DNA of 64,000 nucleotides from Leptolyngbya sp. PLA1 (GTDB lineage Bacteria; Planctomycetota; Phycisphaerae; Phycisphaerales; UBA1924): the NCBI GenBank assembly GCA_021405315.1, contig QWIH01000017.1:1-64000 (forward strand). Reading direction: 5' to 3'. A program made the translations under genes and the position numbers. Below, piece by piece: positions 33,893-43,300 of this stretch (the first letter of the stretch is position 1; the number at the start of each line of letters is the position of its first letter). The notes beneath the pieces are model-generated. The model ran no database searches. It was not told the DNA's origin and was given only the letters and a program-made list of their open reading frames with translations.

Positions 33893-35179
33893 ATGGCGAC
33901 GTATACGTATGAGGCGCTGAACTCCGCCGGAAAGCCCCAGAAGGGCACCATCGAGGCGGGGACCACCGAGGAAGCAATCCAGCGCATCAAGGCGCAGGGC
34001 TTCTACCCCACCTCCGTGCGCGAGCAGGCCGCCAAGAAGGGCGGCCCCGCCGAGGGCGAGGGCGCCAAGCTCAAGAAGGCCAAGGGAGGTGGCTTCGGGT
34101 TCGGCGGAGTGTCCGCCAAGCTCATGACCACCTTCACCCGGCAGCTCTCGACCCTTCAGGACGCCGGCCTCCCCCTCCTCCGCTCCCTCCAGATCCTCGA
34201 GAGCCAGCAGAAGCCCGGACGCTTCAAGAACACCCTCATGGGCGTCTGCGAAGAGGTCGAGGGCGGCTCCTCCCTCTCCGAGGCCATGGGCAAGTACCCC
34301 AAGGTCTTCAACCACCTCTACGTCAAGATGGTCAACGCCGGCGAGATCGGCGGCGTGCTCGACGTCATCCTCCAGCGACTCGCGGAGTTCATGGAAAAGG
34401 CCGAACGCCTCAAGCGGAAGATCCGCGGCGCCATGGTCTATCCCATCGTCGTCATCCTCATCGCCACGCTCATCCTCGTCGGCATCATGATCTTCATCAT
34501 CCCGAAGTTCGAGGAGATCTTCCGCGACTTCGGCGTCTCCCTCCCCATGCTCACCCGCTGGCTCATCCGCACCTCCCGCTGGATGGCCGGCACCAACCCG
34601 GGCCAGTCCATCCCGGGGTGGATCATCGTGCTCCCCTCCCCCATCATCATCTGGATCCTCTTCAAGCTCATCCGAAAGGCCGGCCCCGGCCGCGCCGCCA
34701 CCGACGTCGTCGCCCTCTACTCGCCCATCTTCGGCAACATCGTCCGAAAGACGGTCATCGCCCGCTTCACCCGCACCCTCGGCACCCTCGTCGCCGCCGG
34801 CGTGCCCATCCTCGAGGCCATCAAGATCACCAAGGAAACCTCCGGCAACTACGTCTTCGAGAAGGCGCTCCAACGCGTTTACGACAGCATCCGTGAGGGT
34901 GAGGGCTTCGCCGGTCCCCTCCGCGAGAGCAGGACCTGCGACGCCATCGTCGTCAACATGATCGACGTCGGCGAAGAGACCGGCGAGCTCGACGCCATGC
35001 TCCTCAAGATCGCCGACAACTACGACGAAGAGGTCGACGTCGCCGTCGCCTCCCTCGTCAGCCTCCTCGAACCCCTCATGGTCGTGGTCCTGGGCGGCAT
35101 CGTCGGCACCATCGTGCTCGCGATGTTCCTCCCCATGGTCAAGATGATCGAATCGCTCCAGGGCGGCGGCGCCATCTGA
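33893..35179 (+). CDS. pilC: Type IV pilus / type II secretion platform protein, PilC/GspF family
   Basis: 428-residue inner-membrane platform protein. The N-terminal YTYEALNSAGKPQKGTIEAG segment is typical, and two copies of the T2SSF domain follow, each with conserved sequence such as FTRQLSTLQDAGLPLLRSL and FTRTLGTLVAAGVPILEAI. Three hydrophobic helices are visible (about 180-205, 245-265 and 395-420). GGAGG lies about 6 bases before the ATG. The first prepilin gene starts 15 bases after the stop. It should connect the cytoplasmic ATPase to the growing (pseudo)pilus. Confidence 0.96.
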   Translation: MATYTYEALNSAGKPQKGTIEAGTTEEAIQRIKAQGFYPTSVREQAAKKGGPAEGEGAKLKKAKGGGFGFGGVSAKLMTTFTRQLSTLQDAGLPLLRSLQILESQQKPGRFKNTLMGVCEEVEGGSSLSEAMGKYPKVFNHLYVKMVNAGEIGGVLDVILQRLAEFMEKAERLKRKIRGAMVYPIVVILIATLILVGIMIFIIPKFEEIFRDFGVSLPMLTRWLIRTSRWMAGTNPGQSIPGWIIVLPSPIIIWILFKLIRKAGPGRAATDVVALYSPIFGNIVRKTVIARFTRTLGTLVAAGVPILEAIKITKETSGNYVFEKALQRVYDSIREGEGFAGPLRESRTCDAIVVNMIDVGEETGELDAMLLKIADNYDEEVDVAVASLVSLLEPLMVVVLGGIVGTIVLAMFLPMVKMIESLQGGGAI

Positions 35180-35194
35180 CCGGAGCCAACCCCC

Positions 35195-36238
35195 ATGTCC
35201 ACCCAGCGCACATCCCCATCACGAGGCTTCACGCTCCTCGAACTGCTCATGTCGATCCTCGTGATCGGCATGCTCATGGGCCTGCTCATCACCGCCGCAG
35301 TCCACGTCCGATCCGTCGCCCGGAAGACCGCCGACGGACAGGCCGTGCTCAACGCCGCCCAGGCCGCCTCGAAGTTCCGTACCGACTTCGGCTTCGCCCC
35401 GCCTCTCGTCCGAGACCAGGACACGACCGCCGGCGCCAGCCGCGTCATCGTGCCCGGCTCCGGCAACACCCCCTCCCGCCTCAACGTCCGAAACCCCGTC
35501 ATCGCCGGGGATGAGGACTTCCTCCGTGGCACCACCCAGACCTACAACCCCAGCAACCCGCTCCTCGACACCCGCTACAGCACCGTCACCCTCGCCGCCT
35601 ACCTCGCGGGCGGCGTCGCCGCTCCACGGGGTGGCGGGCCCGATGTCCCGCCCGGACTCCCCATCGACGGCGTACCCGGTCCCGGCTTCTACAAGCCCAG
35701 GCGAGACGGCTCCTTCGACGTCGCCGCCGACGCGCTCAAGGCCTCCAACGCCCCGGGTGCCACCGCTCGCATGGGGCGCACCTTTGAGCCCATGGTCTCC
35801 CTCGAAGGCTCCGGTCTCAAGCTCGTCACCCCGAGCAATCCGCCCGCCAATCTCGACGGCCTCGCCGAGCTCCACGACCGCCGAAACAAGCCCCTCCGCT
35901 TCTACGCATGGGTCCCGGGCGACGCCAACGGACGCATCACCGACAACGCGAGCATGAACATCCCCGCCATGGTCGGGAGATGGCAGATCACCGCCCAGCA
36001 GCCGGATTCCCGGGCCGCCCTCGGCCAGTTCAAGCTCCCGCCCTCGAGGGACGTCAGCGCCAACACCAAGCTCCGCGCTGCCAGATGGGCCGTCGTCGGT
36101 GCCGGACTCGACGGACTCTTCGGTGATGAGTCCGACCTCGAGATCTCGCAGGTCTACGGCGGGGCCGCAAACGCCGCCGCCCAACTGCCCAACCGCGTCA
36201 AGGCCGAGGCGGACAACTTCGTGGAGGTGGGCGAATGA
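35195..36238 (+). CDS. Prepilin-type N-terminal cleavage/methylation protein (large, GspG/H-like position)
   Basis: 347-residue protein with a prepilin leader, RGFTLLELLMSILVIGMLMG, including the G/F cleavage site and Glu at +5. A hydrophobic helix leads into a globular domain with an early G-x-x-x-x-x-A-x-x-F-x-x-D-F pattern (AASKFRTDFGF). It is much larger than a standard pilin (150-180 residues), with long loops rich in Gly/Pro/Ser. It is the first of four prepilin-like genes in a row that follow pilC and overlap or nearly touch one another. Its exact pseudopilin type is not clear. Confidence 0.85.
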   Translation: MSTQRTSPSRGFTLLELLMSILVIGMLMGLLITAAVHVRSVARKTADGQAVLNAAQAASKFRTDFGFAPPLVRDQDTTAGASRVIVPGSGNTPSRLNVRNPVIAGDEDFLRGTTQTYNPSNPLLDTRYSTVTLAAYLAGGVAAPRGGGPDVPPGLPIDGVPGPGFYKPRRDGSFDVAADALKASNAPGATARMGRTFEPMVSLEGSGLKLVTPSNPPANLDGLAELHDRRNKPLRFYAWVPGDANGRITDNASMNIPAMVGRWQITAQQPDSRAALGQFKLPPSRDVSANTKLRAARWAVVGAGLDGLFGDESDLEISQVYGGAANAAAQLPNRVKAEADNFVEVGE

Positions 36239-37398
36239 GCACGACCCGCACCCGGGCCTCCGGCGCCTTCACCCTGACCGAGCTGATGGTGGTCATCTCC
36301 ATCGTCGTGCTGCTCATGGCCATCGCGCTCCCCGCCTTCACCGGCATGGTGCGGGACTCCGAGAAGTCGCTCGCCGACAACCAGCTCCGCGTCGCCGTGG
36401 GCGCGGGCCGTGACGCGGCCATCCGCTCCAGCTCCGGCGACGGGGCCGCGGTCTTTCTGTTCACTCCCGCGGGCCGCGTGCAGGTGATCCCCTGCGTGCA
36501 GGTCGGGACGCTCGACGACGAAGTGATGGACGGGTCCGTGCCCACGGGCCGCTACAGGCCCCGCGATGTCTTCGTGCCCGTCGCCGAAGTGGAGCCGCTC
36601 GTGATGCCGCGCGGCTGGTCCGTGCGGGCCTACGCCGGGCCGGGCGCGATCTCCCGCGCCGGCACGCAGTCCACCGGCTGGTACGAGAACGTCCAGGCCA
36701 ACGTTGACCTGACCACCAACTGGGTCTTCCCCGAGTCCGGCTTCACCCGGCCGACCGGCAACACCGATGCCGCCGTCCGCTCCCGGGGCTGGCAGAGACA
36801 GAGCTTCATGGTCCGGTTCAAAGCCGGCTCGGGCGAGCTCGACACCTCAGGCCGTGAGGCCCTCGTGCTCGATCCCCTCGCCGTCGCGGACTCCATCTAC
36901 CGCGAGGCCTCCCCCTGGACGGGAACCACCACGCTCCGCGTGCCCCTCGCCCGCCAGCTCGCCATCGACCCCGCACGCTTCGTGCGCACCGTGCTGGGAG
37001 GTTCGGGCGCCAGCGGCTTCTCCGTGCAGCAGCAGCGCGACCTCCTGGGTGACCGCAGCGCCGAAACCGTGCTCTGCCGGGGCGTGACCGAGCTCGCGCT
37101 CTACCGCGAGGATTCCCTCGCCAGCGCCCTGGGCGCCGCCGTGAACCGTCGCACCGGCACCCTCTACGCCCCCGACGCCGACAACGCGACCGGGCCCCGC
37201 ATCGATCCGGCGGTGCTCACGCAGTCCGGCGCCGCCGACGACGCCGAACTCCTCGAACAGATCGGTCAGTGGATCACGGGCACGCTCCGCCGGAACAACG
37301 CGGCGGTCGCGTCCGACGCGAGGATCTACACGGTCGAGCGGAACCTGGGGCAGATCCGCGAGATCGAGGCATCCGTTGCCGGGGAGGTTTCGCCATGA
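36235..37398 (+). CDS. Prepilin-type protein with alanine at the cleavage position
   Basis: 387-residue protein with leader GAFTLTELMVVISIVVLLMA, in which the residue before F is Ala rather than Gly. The Glu at +5 is kept. Small-helix patterns after it (LADNQLRVAVGAGRDAAIR) are like GspH/FimT pseudopilins. The body is enlarged. It overlaps the previous gene as ATGA and the next gene as ATGA, so they form one translational unit. It probably builds the pilus or pseudopilus tip complex. Processing by the prepilin peptidase still seems likely because A/F sites are cut in some prepilins. Confidence 0.8.
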   Translation: MSTTRTRASGAFTLTELMVVISIVVLLMAIALPAFTGMVRDSEKSLADNQLRVAVGAGRDAAIRSSSGDGAAVFLFTPAGRVQVIPCVQVGTLDDEVMDGSVPTGRYRPRDVFVPVAEVEPLVMPRGWSVRAYAGPGAISRAGTQSTGWYENVQANVDLTTNWVFPESGFTRPTGNTDAAVRSRGWQRQSFMVRFKAGSGELDTSGREALVLDPLAVADSIYREASPWTGTTTLRVPLARQLAIDPARFVRTVLGGSGASGFSVQQQRDLLGDRSAETVLCRGVTELALYREDSLASALGAAVNRRTGTLYAPDADNATGPRIDPAVLTQSGAADDAELLEQIGQWITGTLRRNNAAVASDARIYTVERNLGQIREIEASVAGEVSP

Positions 37399-38447
37399 AC
37401 ATCGCGCGCTCACTCGCACACGCCGCCTCGGGCCGCCGTGGATTCTCCCTCATCGAGGTCCTCATCGCGGTGGTCGTGCTCTCCCTGGGCCTGCTCGGTC
37501 TCGCCGCCGTCTTCCCCGTCGTTGTCACGCAGCAGCGCCGCGCGTCAGACAGCGTGCAGGGCGTCTCGCTGGAGCGTTCCGCCGGCGAAGCACTGCTCAA
37601 CGACACCCGTCTCACGCAGCCCTCCTACGGCCCGCTCGTGAACCCCGACAACCGATTCGGTTGGGACATGCTCATCGGCGACACCGCCTGGTCCGACCGG
37701 GAGCAGTGGGTCCTCGCCGAAGACACCGACGCCTCCAGCCCCCTCGAGTACGCCGGCGGCCAGCTCAACTTCCGCGCCGGCACCACCCTGCGATACTCCA
37801 TGCCCGCCGTCCAGCGTGTGAATCCCAAGACCGAGTCCGCCGGAGGCGGCACCGACCCCAAGTACGTGTGGGACTTCGTCGCCCGCCGCGTCGACGCCGG
37901 CTTTGACCTCAACGACGCCGGCCCCTCGCAGGCCGAGCAGCGCGCCGCGATGGAGGACGACAACGTCCAGGTCGCTCTGTTCGTCCGCCGCATCGACTCC
38001 GGTATCCGCAAGGGGCCCAACTCGCTCCTGGCCCTCATCCGCAACGCCGCGGTGCTCCCCGTCGCTGTTTCTCCCGCCACCGGCGCTCCCACCAACGATG
38101 GCCGGGGCGACTACTCCGAGATCCGTCGCATCGACGTCCGCCGCGTCAACGGCACGCAGGGCCGGCAGATCTCCCTCGATCCCGCCGTCGCCCTCCCGCA
38201 ACTCCGAGGCCTCGTCGCCATCCCGGGGCAGCAACTCGTCGACCAGATCGGCGTCGTGCACCGGGTGGTGGGGGTGGTCCCCAGCACCGTTCCGAACGAA
38301 CTCATCGTTCGCATCGAGCCGCCCCTCTCTCCCAAGGTCGACATCTTCAACCAGACCCACGGCGGGGGAGAGATGCACATGCTCTTCACCCCGCAGGCGC
38401 CCCTGGGCGTCCGGGTCATCACCATCAGCCGAAAGACCCTGTCCTAG
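37395..38447 (+). CDS. Prepilin-type protein, PilV/GspI-like
   Basis: 350-residue protein with a clear leader (RRGFSLIEVLIAVVVLSLGL), G/F cleavage site and Glu at +5. The L-x-x-L-G-L-L-G-L-A pattern after the leader resembles GspI/PilV. The start ATG at 37395 overlaps the previous stop (ATGA), with GGGGAGG 9 bases upstream. The C-terminal region is long and lacks recognisable motifs apart from short beta-like stretches. Minor pilin or pseudopilin in the tip complex is the best guess. Confidence 0.82.
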   Translation: MNIARSLAHAASGRRGFSLIEVLIAVVVLSLGLLGLAAVFPVVVTQQRRASDSVQGVSLERSAGEALLNDTRLTQPSYGPLVNPDNRFGWDMLIGDTAWSDREQWVLAEDTDASSPLEYAGGQLNFRAGTTLRYSMPAVQRVNPKTESAGGGTDPKYVWDFVARRVDAGFDLNDAGPSQAEQRAAMEDDNVQVALFVRRIDSGIRKGPNSLLALIRNAAVLPVAVSPATGAPTNDGRGDYSEIRRIDVRRVNGTQGRQISLDPAVALPQLRGLVAIPGQQLVDQIGVVHRVVGVVPSTVPNELIVRIEPPLSPKVDIFNQTHGGGEMHMLFTPQAPLGVRVITISRKTLS

Positions 38448-38464
38448 CCACGGAGGCCGACGCG

Positions 38465-40291
38465 ATGAGCCATTGCACACGCAGAGAGCTTCGAAGGACC
38501 GGGCCCCTCGCGCTCGCGAACGCCGCGGGACGCGGTTTCACCCTCATGGAGATGGTGGTGGCTGTCGCCGCCGTCGCCGTCATCTCCGTTGGCCTCGCCG
38601 CCATCTTCGATGCCGTCGGCAAGACCGTCTCGGGCGGCCGCCGCGTCAGCGTCCTCAATACCTACGCCGGACTCATGGAGGCTCGCCTCCGCCGCGACTT
38701 TGAACGCATGTCCCGCGAGGGCTTCCTCATGGTCCGTCAGCAGTGGGCCAACGACGGCGTGGCCCGCCTCGCCGTACCCGTCGCAGACTCCCAGCGCCAG
38801 GCCGACTGGCGCGAGCGACGCGTCGATGAGATCCTCTTCTTCACCAAGGGCAAGGCAGAGTCCGCCAGACTCCCCGTTGGCATCGATCCGGCCACCGGCG
38901 CTCCGCTCATCGCCTCCGGCGAGGCCTCCCGCGTGTACTACGGGCACGGCCAGAGAGTCGGCCCCACCAACGCCGCCTACTCCATCCCCAGCATCGGCGA
39001 CCTCAACCCCCCGGTCGTCTCCGGTGAGCCCGTGGTCGCGCTCGGCGTCCCCTTCGTCGCTGATCCGTCCCAAAATCCAAACTACTACGCCGGCGGGTGG
39101 ACGCTCCTCCGACACGAAACGGTCCTCGCCCGCCCTCGGGCCTCCGCCAGCGCCCCGGGCGATTTCCGCGGGCTTCTGGGGACCAACCAGCCTCCCCTGG
39201 GTGATCCAAGCACCCTCGATAGCGACGTGCAGGTCGCCGGTCAGCCCGCCGCCCCGGGCATCTTCCGGTCGCACAACCGCTGGTTCCCGGGAGGCGCCGG
39301 GGCGCCGCTGCCCGCGTGGATGCACCCCGCCAGCGCCAACCCCGCCGCGATGCTCACCCCGCGGTTCGCCTCCGGCCTCGTCGACATCGCGACCACCGAC
39401 CTCGAGGAAATCCGCTGGTGGGTCACCTCCGGCACGCTCCTGCCCGGACGCATCGAGGACCCCGCGACCCCCGCGAACCTCATCTACCCCAACCGGCGCA
39501 TGGCCAGTTCCGTCGTCGCCTTCACCTCCAACCCGCCCCCCCTCACCCAGCGAGACCTCAGCGCCAATCCCATCGACTGGCAGCACGCCTGGATGGACGA
39601 CGCATGGCCGACCCAGTCCGCCGTCCTCCCCGCCGGGAACACCCCGGAGTACAACCCGGCCCCCTCCGCCGTGCCCGGCTCCGCCAACGCCCTCGATCCC
39701 TCCGGCGCCCGCCTCCGATACGAGCCCCAATCGCCCGACCTCTTCGGCGAGATCGCCGCGGGCAACCTCTACGGCCGCGCCGACCAGCTCCTCCTCACCG
39801 CCAGCAACTTCGTCCCGCGGTGCAGCGAGTTCATCGTCGAGTGGTCCTACGGCGACACCGACCCGAACTTCGCCAACAGCGAGCCCGTCTGGTTCGGCCT
39901 GCCCCGCAACCCGGGCGCCGTCGGCGAGACCTATCCGTACCCCTACTCCTCCCAGGGTCGGGGTAACTGGGTCGTCCACACCCGGCCCCTCCGACTCAAG
40001 GGCGCCAACGCCCTGGCCACCGTTTCCGACCGACTCGTCTACGGCTATTCGCCCGACGAGGCCTCGCTCGTCGTCACCAGCTTCTTCGGCTACACCGACC
40101 CGTCTCTCCCCTCAACCTCCGACGCCGACAGCGACGGGCAGATCGACAACCTCAGCCCGTTGCGGCCTCAGCCCTGGCCATGGCCCCGGCTGATCCGCAT
40201 CACCATCGTGCTCTCCGACCCGCAGGACCCCACCATCGAGAGCACGTTCCAGTACATCTTCACCACCCCGGCCGACCCGGGCTCCAACTGA
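38465..40291 (+). CDS. Large prepilin-type protein, PilW/GspJ-like
   Basis: 608-residue protein whose N-terminus has a leader (GRGFTLMEMVVAVAAVAVIS) with G/F cleavage site and Glu at +5. The segment after it (VLNTYAGLMEARLRRDFERM) is close to the GspJ/PilW pattern. The C-terminal 500 residues are unusually long for this family; they are rich in Pro, Ser, Asn and Tyr, and carry no obvious repeat. It begins 17 bases after the PilV-like gene, whose RBS region is CGGAGG. It is probably a surface-exposed tip or adhesive component. Confidence 0.8.
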   Translation: MSHCTRRELRRTGPLALANAAGRGFTLMEMVVAVAAVAVISVGLAAIFDAVGKTVSGGRRVSVLNTYAGLMEARLRRDFERMSREGFLMVRQQWANDGVARLAVPVADSQRQADWRERRVDEILFFTKGKAESARLPVGIDPATGAPLIASGEASRVYYGHGQRVGPTNAAYSIPSIGDLNPPVVSGEPVVALGVPFVADPSQNPNYYAGGWTLLRHETVLARPRASASAPGDFRGLLGTNQPPLGDPSTLDSDVQVAGQPAAPGIFRSHNRWFPGGAGAPLPAWMHPASANPAAMLTPRFASGLVDIATTDLEEIRWWVTSGTLLPGRIEDPATPANLIYPNRRMASSVVAFTSNPPPLTQRDLSANPIDWQHAWMDDAWPTQSAVLPAGNTPEYNPAPSAVPGSANALDPSGARLRYEPQSPDLFGEIAAGNLYGRADQLLLTASNFVPRCSEFIVEWSYGDTDPNFANSEPVWFGLPRNPGAVGETYPYPYSSQGRGNWVVHTRPLRLKGANALATVSDRLVYGYSPDEASLVVTSFFGYTDPSLPSTSDADSDGQIDNLSPLRPQPWPWPRLIRITIVLSDPQDPTIESTFQYIFTTPADPGSN

Positions 40292-40354
40292 CCCGCATCT
40301 CATGCACACGCGCGACGCCCCGGGGGTGAACGCGCGACGGACAGGAGGCCACGC

Positions 40355-43300
40355 ATGGAACGCACGACCGAAACTCCCTCCGAGCAGCGCCCGTCAGGCC
40401 GCCTGGCCGGTCTGCTCCGCTCGCTCGCCGGCTCCACCGCCGGCTGGAAGCGCGCGCGCAGAGGCTCGTTCCTCGTCATGGTCGTGGGCACCCTCGCCCT
40501 GCTCTCTGTCTTCGCCATCCTCTACGTCTCGATCGGAACCCAGGACCTCCGTGCCAAGGCCGCCTCGGTCCACCGCGAGAACCTCGACACCGTCCCCGAG
40601 CAGTTCCGTGATTACCTCGCCAACGACATCATCGCCAAGGACGCCACCGCCGTCTGGATCGACCGCATCGCCCTCGCCGCCGGCGCTCAGGGCATCCGTC
40701 CCAGGCGCGAGGCCACCGATTACCCATCGATCGACTGGAGCCGCCGCAGCGATATCCCCGTTGATCCCGCGCTCCCCGGGTTCGACGCCGCCCAGGTCTT
40801 CACCCCGGTCGGGGACTACATCCCCGCTCTCGTTCTCACCGATCAGCGCGGGTGCCTCCCGACCGACCCCTGGCTCGCCTCCACCGAGCCCTCCTACCTC
40901 TCGTACCTCATCCCCGGATCCCCCGACGCCACGGATCCCGACGAGCACTACCTCCGCCGCAGGGACTGGGCGAACATCTCCAACGTCGCGCCCGACGGGC
41001 GCTTTGTCAACCTCAACAACCTCCGAGGCAACTTCAGGGCCTCGCACGCCCTCATGACCCAGAACCTCCGCGTCTGGGACGCCTCGGGCGCCGTCTCCAA
41101 CTCCACCTACTTCCCGGGCGTGAACCTCGACGCCGACATCCCGGCGCACTTCTCCTCCTACCAACTCAGTGCCTTCCGCCCCGTCGTCGATGGCGCTGGC
41201 CTCACACCGGCCAGCCCCTACTTCCCCGCCTACCAGTGGTGCGACACCGACGGCGACGGCATGTACGACGCCCGCTGGTTCGAGATGATCCAGTACCAGG
41301 ACCGCTCCTTCACCGGCGCGGGCGCCCTCTTCGAGTCCCTCATCGAGAGCGACGATTCAGTCCGCTGGTTCTTCGCCACCCGGATCATCGACCTCTCCGG
41401 CCTCGTCAACGTCAACACCTCCGGCGACTTCCGGGTCGCCCCGTCCATCGCCGCCCCGGCGGGCTCCGGCGGCACCGCGGAGATCGACCTCCGCCGCCTC
41501 CTCACCCTCCGCGATGCCTACGACGACAACGGCGCCACCGCCGGCGCCCCGGGCATCGGATACGACGGCCTCGGTGCCGACGCCGCGCTCGGCGCTTGGG
41601 ACTACAGGGGTCAATACACCCAGGCCGCCGCCGAGTCCGTCGGCAGGTTCTCCTACGACGCGCTCCGCTTCTCGCTCGCCATGGGCTCGCCACTCCCCAA
41701 GACCGCTCCGAATGGCACCCTCCTCGCCGGGCCGAACCTCCTGGCCACCTCCCAGGCCGCCTTCCTCTCCACCGGCGTCACCGCCGCCGAGTACGACCTG
41801 CTCACCCCGATCATCCCGCTCGCCGCCGGCCCCGAACTCCGCCGGAAGGAACTCGCCCGCCGGGCCGGCCTTTCCTTCGAGGCCTTCCGCTCCACCTGGA
41901 CCGAATCTCCCGGCACCACCAACCCCGAACTCCGCCTCCTGGGCGCCTTCGGCGTCGACGATCAGGCCGAACTCCTCACCTTCTGGGGCAGCAACGACTC
42001 AAGTGTGACCTCAGCGCTCGAAGGTGCCCTCGGCGCCCGCGACAACACGAGCACCACCTCCCCCAACCTCCTCGCCTTCAGCCCGCTGCGCGACAACCGC
42101 TCCGCGCAGGCGGAGCGCCGCGCCAACACGCTCCCGTTCAACCCGACCGTGGAGGCGGAGCTCCTCACCCACGCCGCCAGCGACGTCCGCCGCCACCTCA
42201 CCACCATCAGCGGCGCCCGCCCGCTCCGCTCCGCCCTGGACGCCACCTCCGCTCGCCTCACCGGCGGCGAGCTCAAGCTCGACCTCGCCGAACTCCTCGA
42301 ATCCAACTCCTCCCGCTCCGTTTTCCTCGGCCTCGCCGACGCGCTCGCGCCGTACTCCTACGTCCGCGAAGCCTGGGACGCCCCGAACACCGCCACCCAC
42401 CAGACATACGCCACCGCGTTCTACGGCAACCGGGGCCCCGAACTCGCCCTCCACGTCGCCGGCCACATGGCCGCCAACATGCGCGACCTCTTCGACTACG
42501 ACCAGCCCTGGACCGGCACCACCAACCCCAACACCTCTCCCGACACCAACCCCAACCAGACGGTCTTCACCCTCGTCCTCAACGACGACGCCATCGACCG
42601 CTCCGACCCGCAGAACCCCGTCGTCCGAAGCTCCTACCAGCCCGACCTCTTCCCCGGCATGCGCACCGGCCGGCGCGACTACTTCTATCTCAACCAGGGC
42701 ATCACACCCGGCGCCGGTTCCGACGACTACCTCGGCGACTCCTCCAGCGCCCTTCACGCGCCGCTCCTCAACGTCTACGGCATCGAGCCCCAGCCCTTCA
42801 TCACCGGCATGTCCACCTACACCGTCTACACCGACTCCCCCAACGGCGATGACGAGGCCGGCGACGGCCGCACCACCGCCACCATCGACGGCTCCGTCGC
42901 CGAGGACAACAAGGACTTCCTCTACCGCGCCGTCGCCATCCAGATCACCAACCCCTTCGACCAGGAGATCAGCCTCTCCACCGGCTCGCCCGGCAGTGTC
43001 ACCGCCGAGTACTACCTCCGCCTCAACCTCACCGGCACCACCACCGCCTACCTCGCCGGAGGCATCGACACCACCAACCTCTCCGTGCTCACGCCCGTCT
43101 CCATCGAGCCCCGCAGTTCCGTCGTCCTCGTCATCCTGAGCGCGCCCCTCTCGGACATCCTCGCCCGCGTGCAGGACAATGACCCCGGCGCGGGTGCCCT
43201 CACCGAGCAGACACTCTTCAAGAACATCGTCGCCAACAACATGGAGGACACCCTCCGCCGCATGTCCGGCGTCTACTGGATCCCCGAGCTCGATCCCCTC

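Noticed and set aside
28820..34873. Two minus-strand frames of about 1000 codons opposite the pilB/pilT/pilC region
   Set aside because: They have simple composition (Asp, Glu, Gly, Val, Leu) and no motifs, while the plus strand carries complete ATPases.
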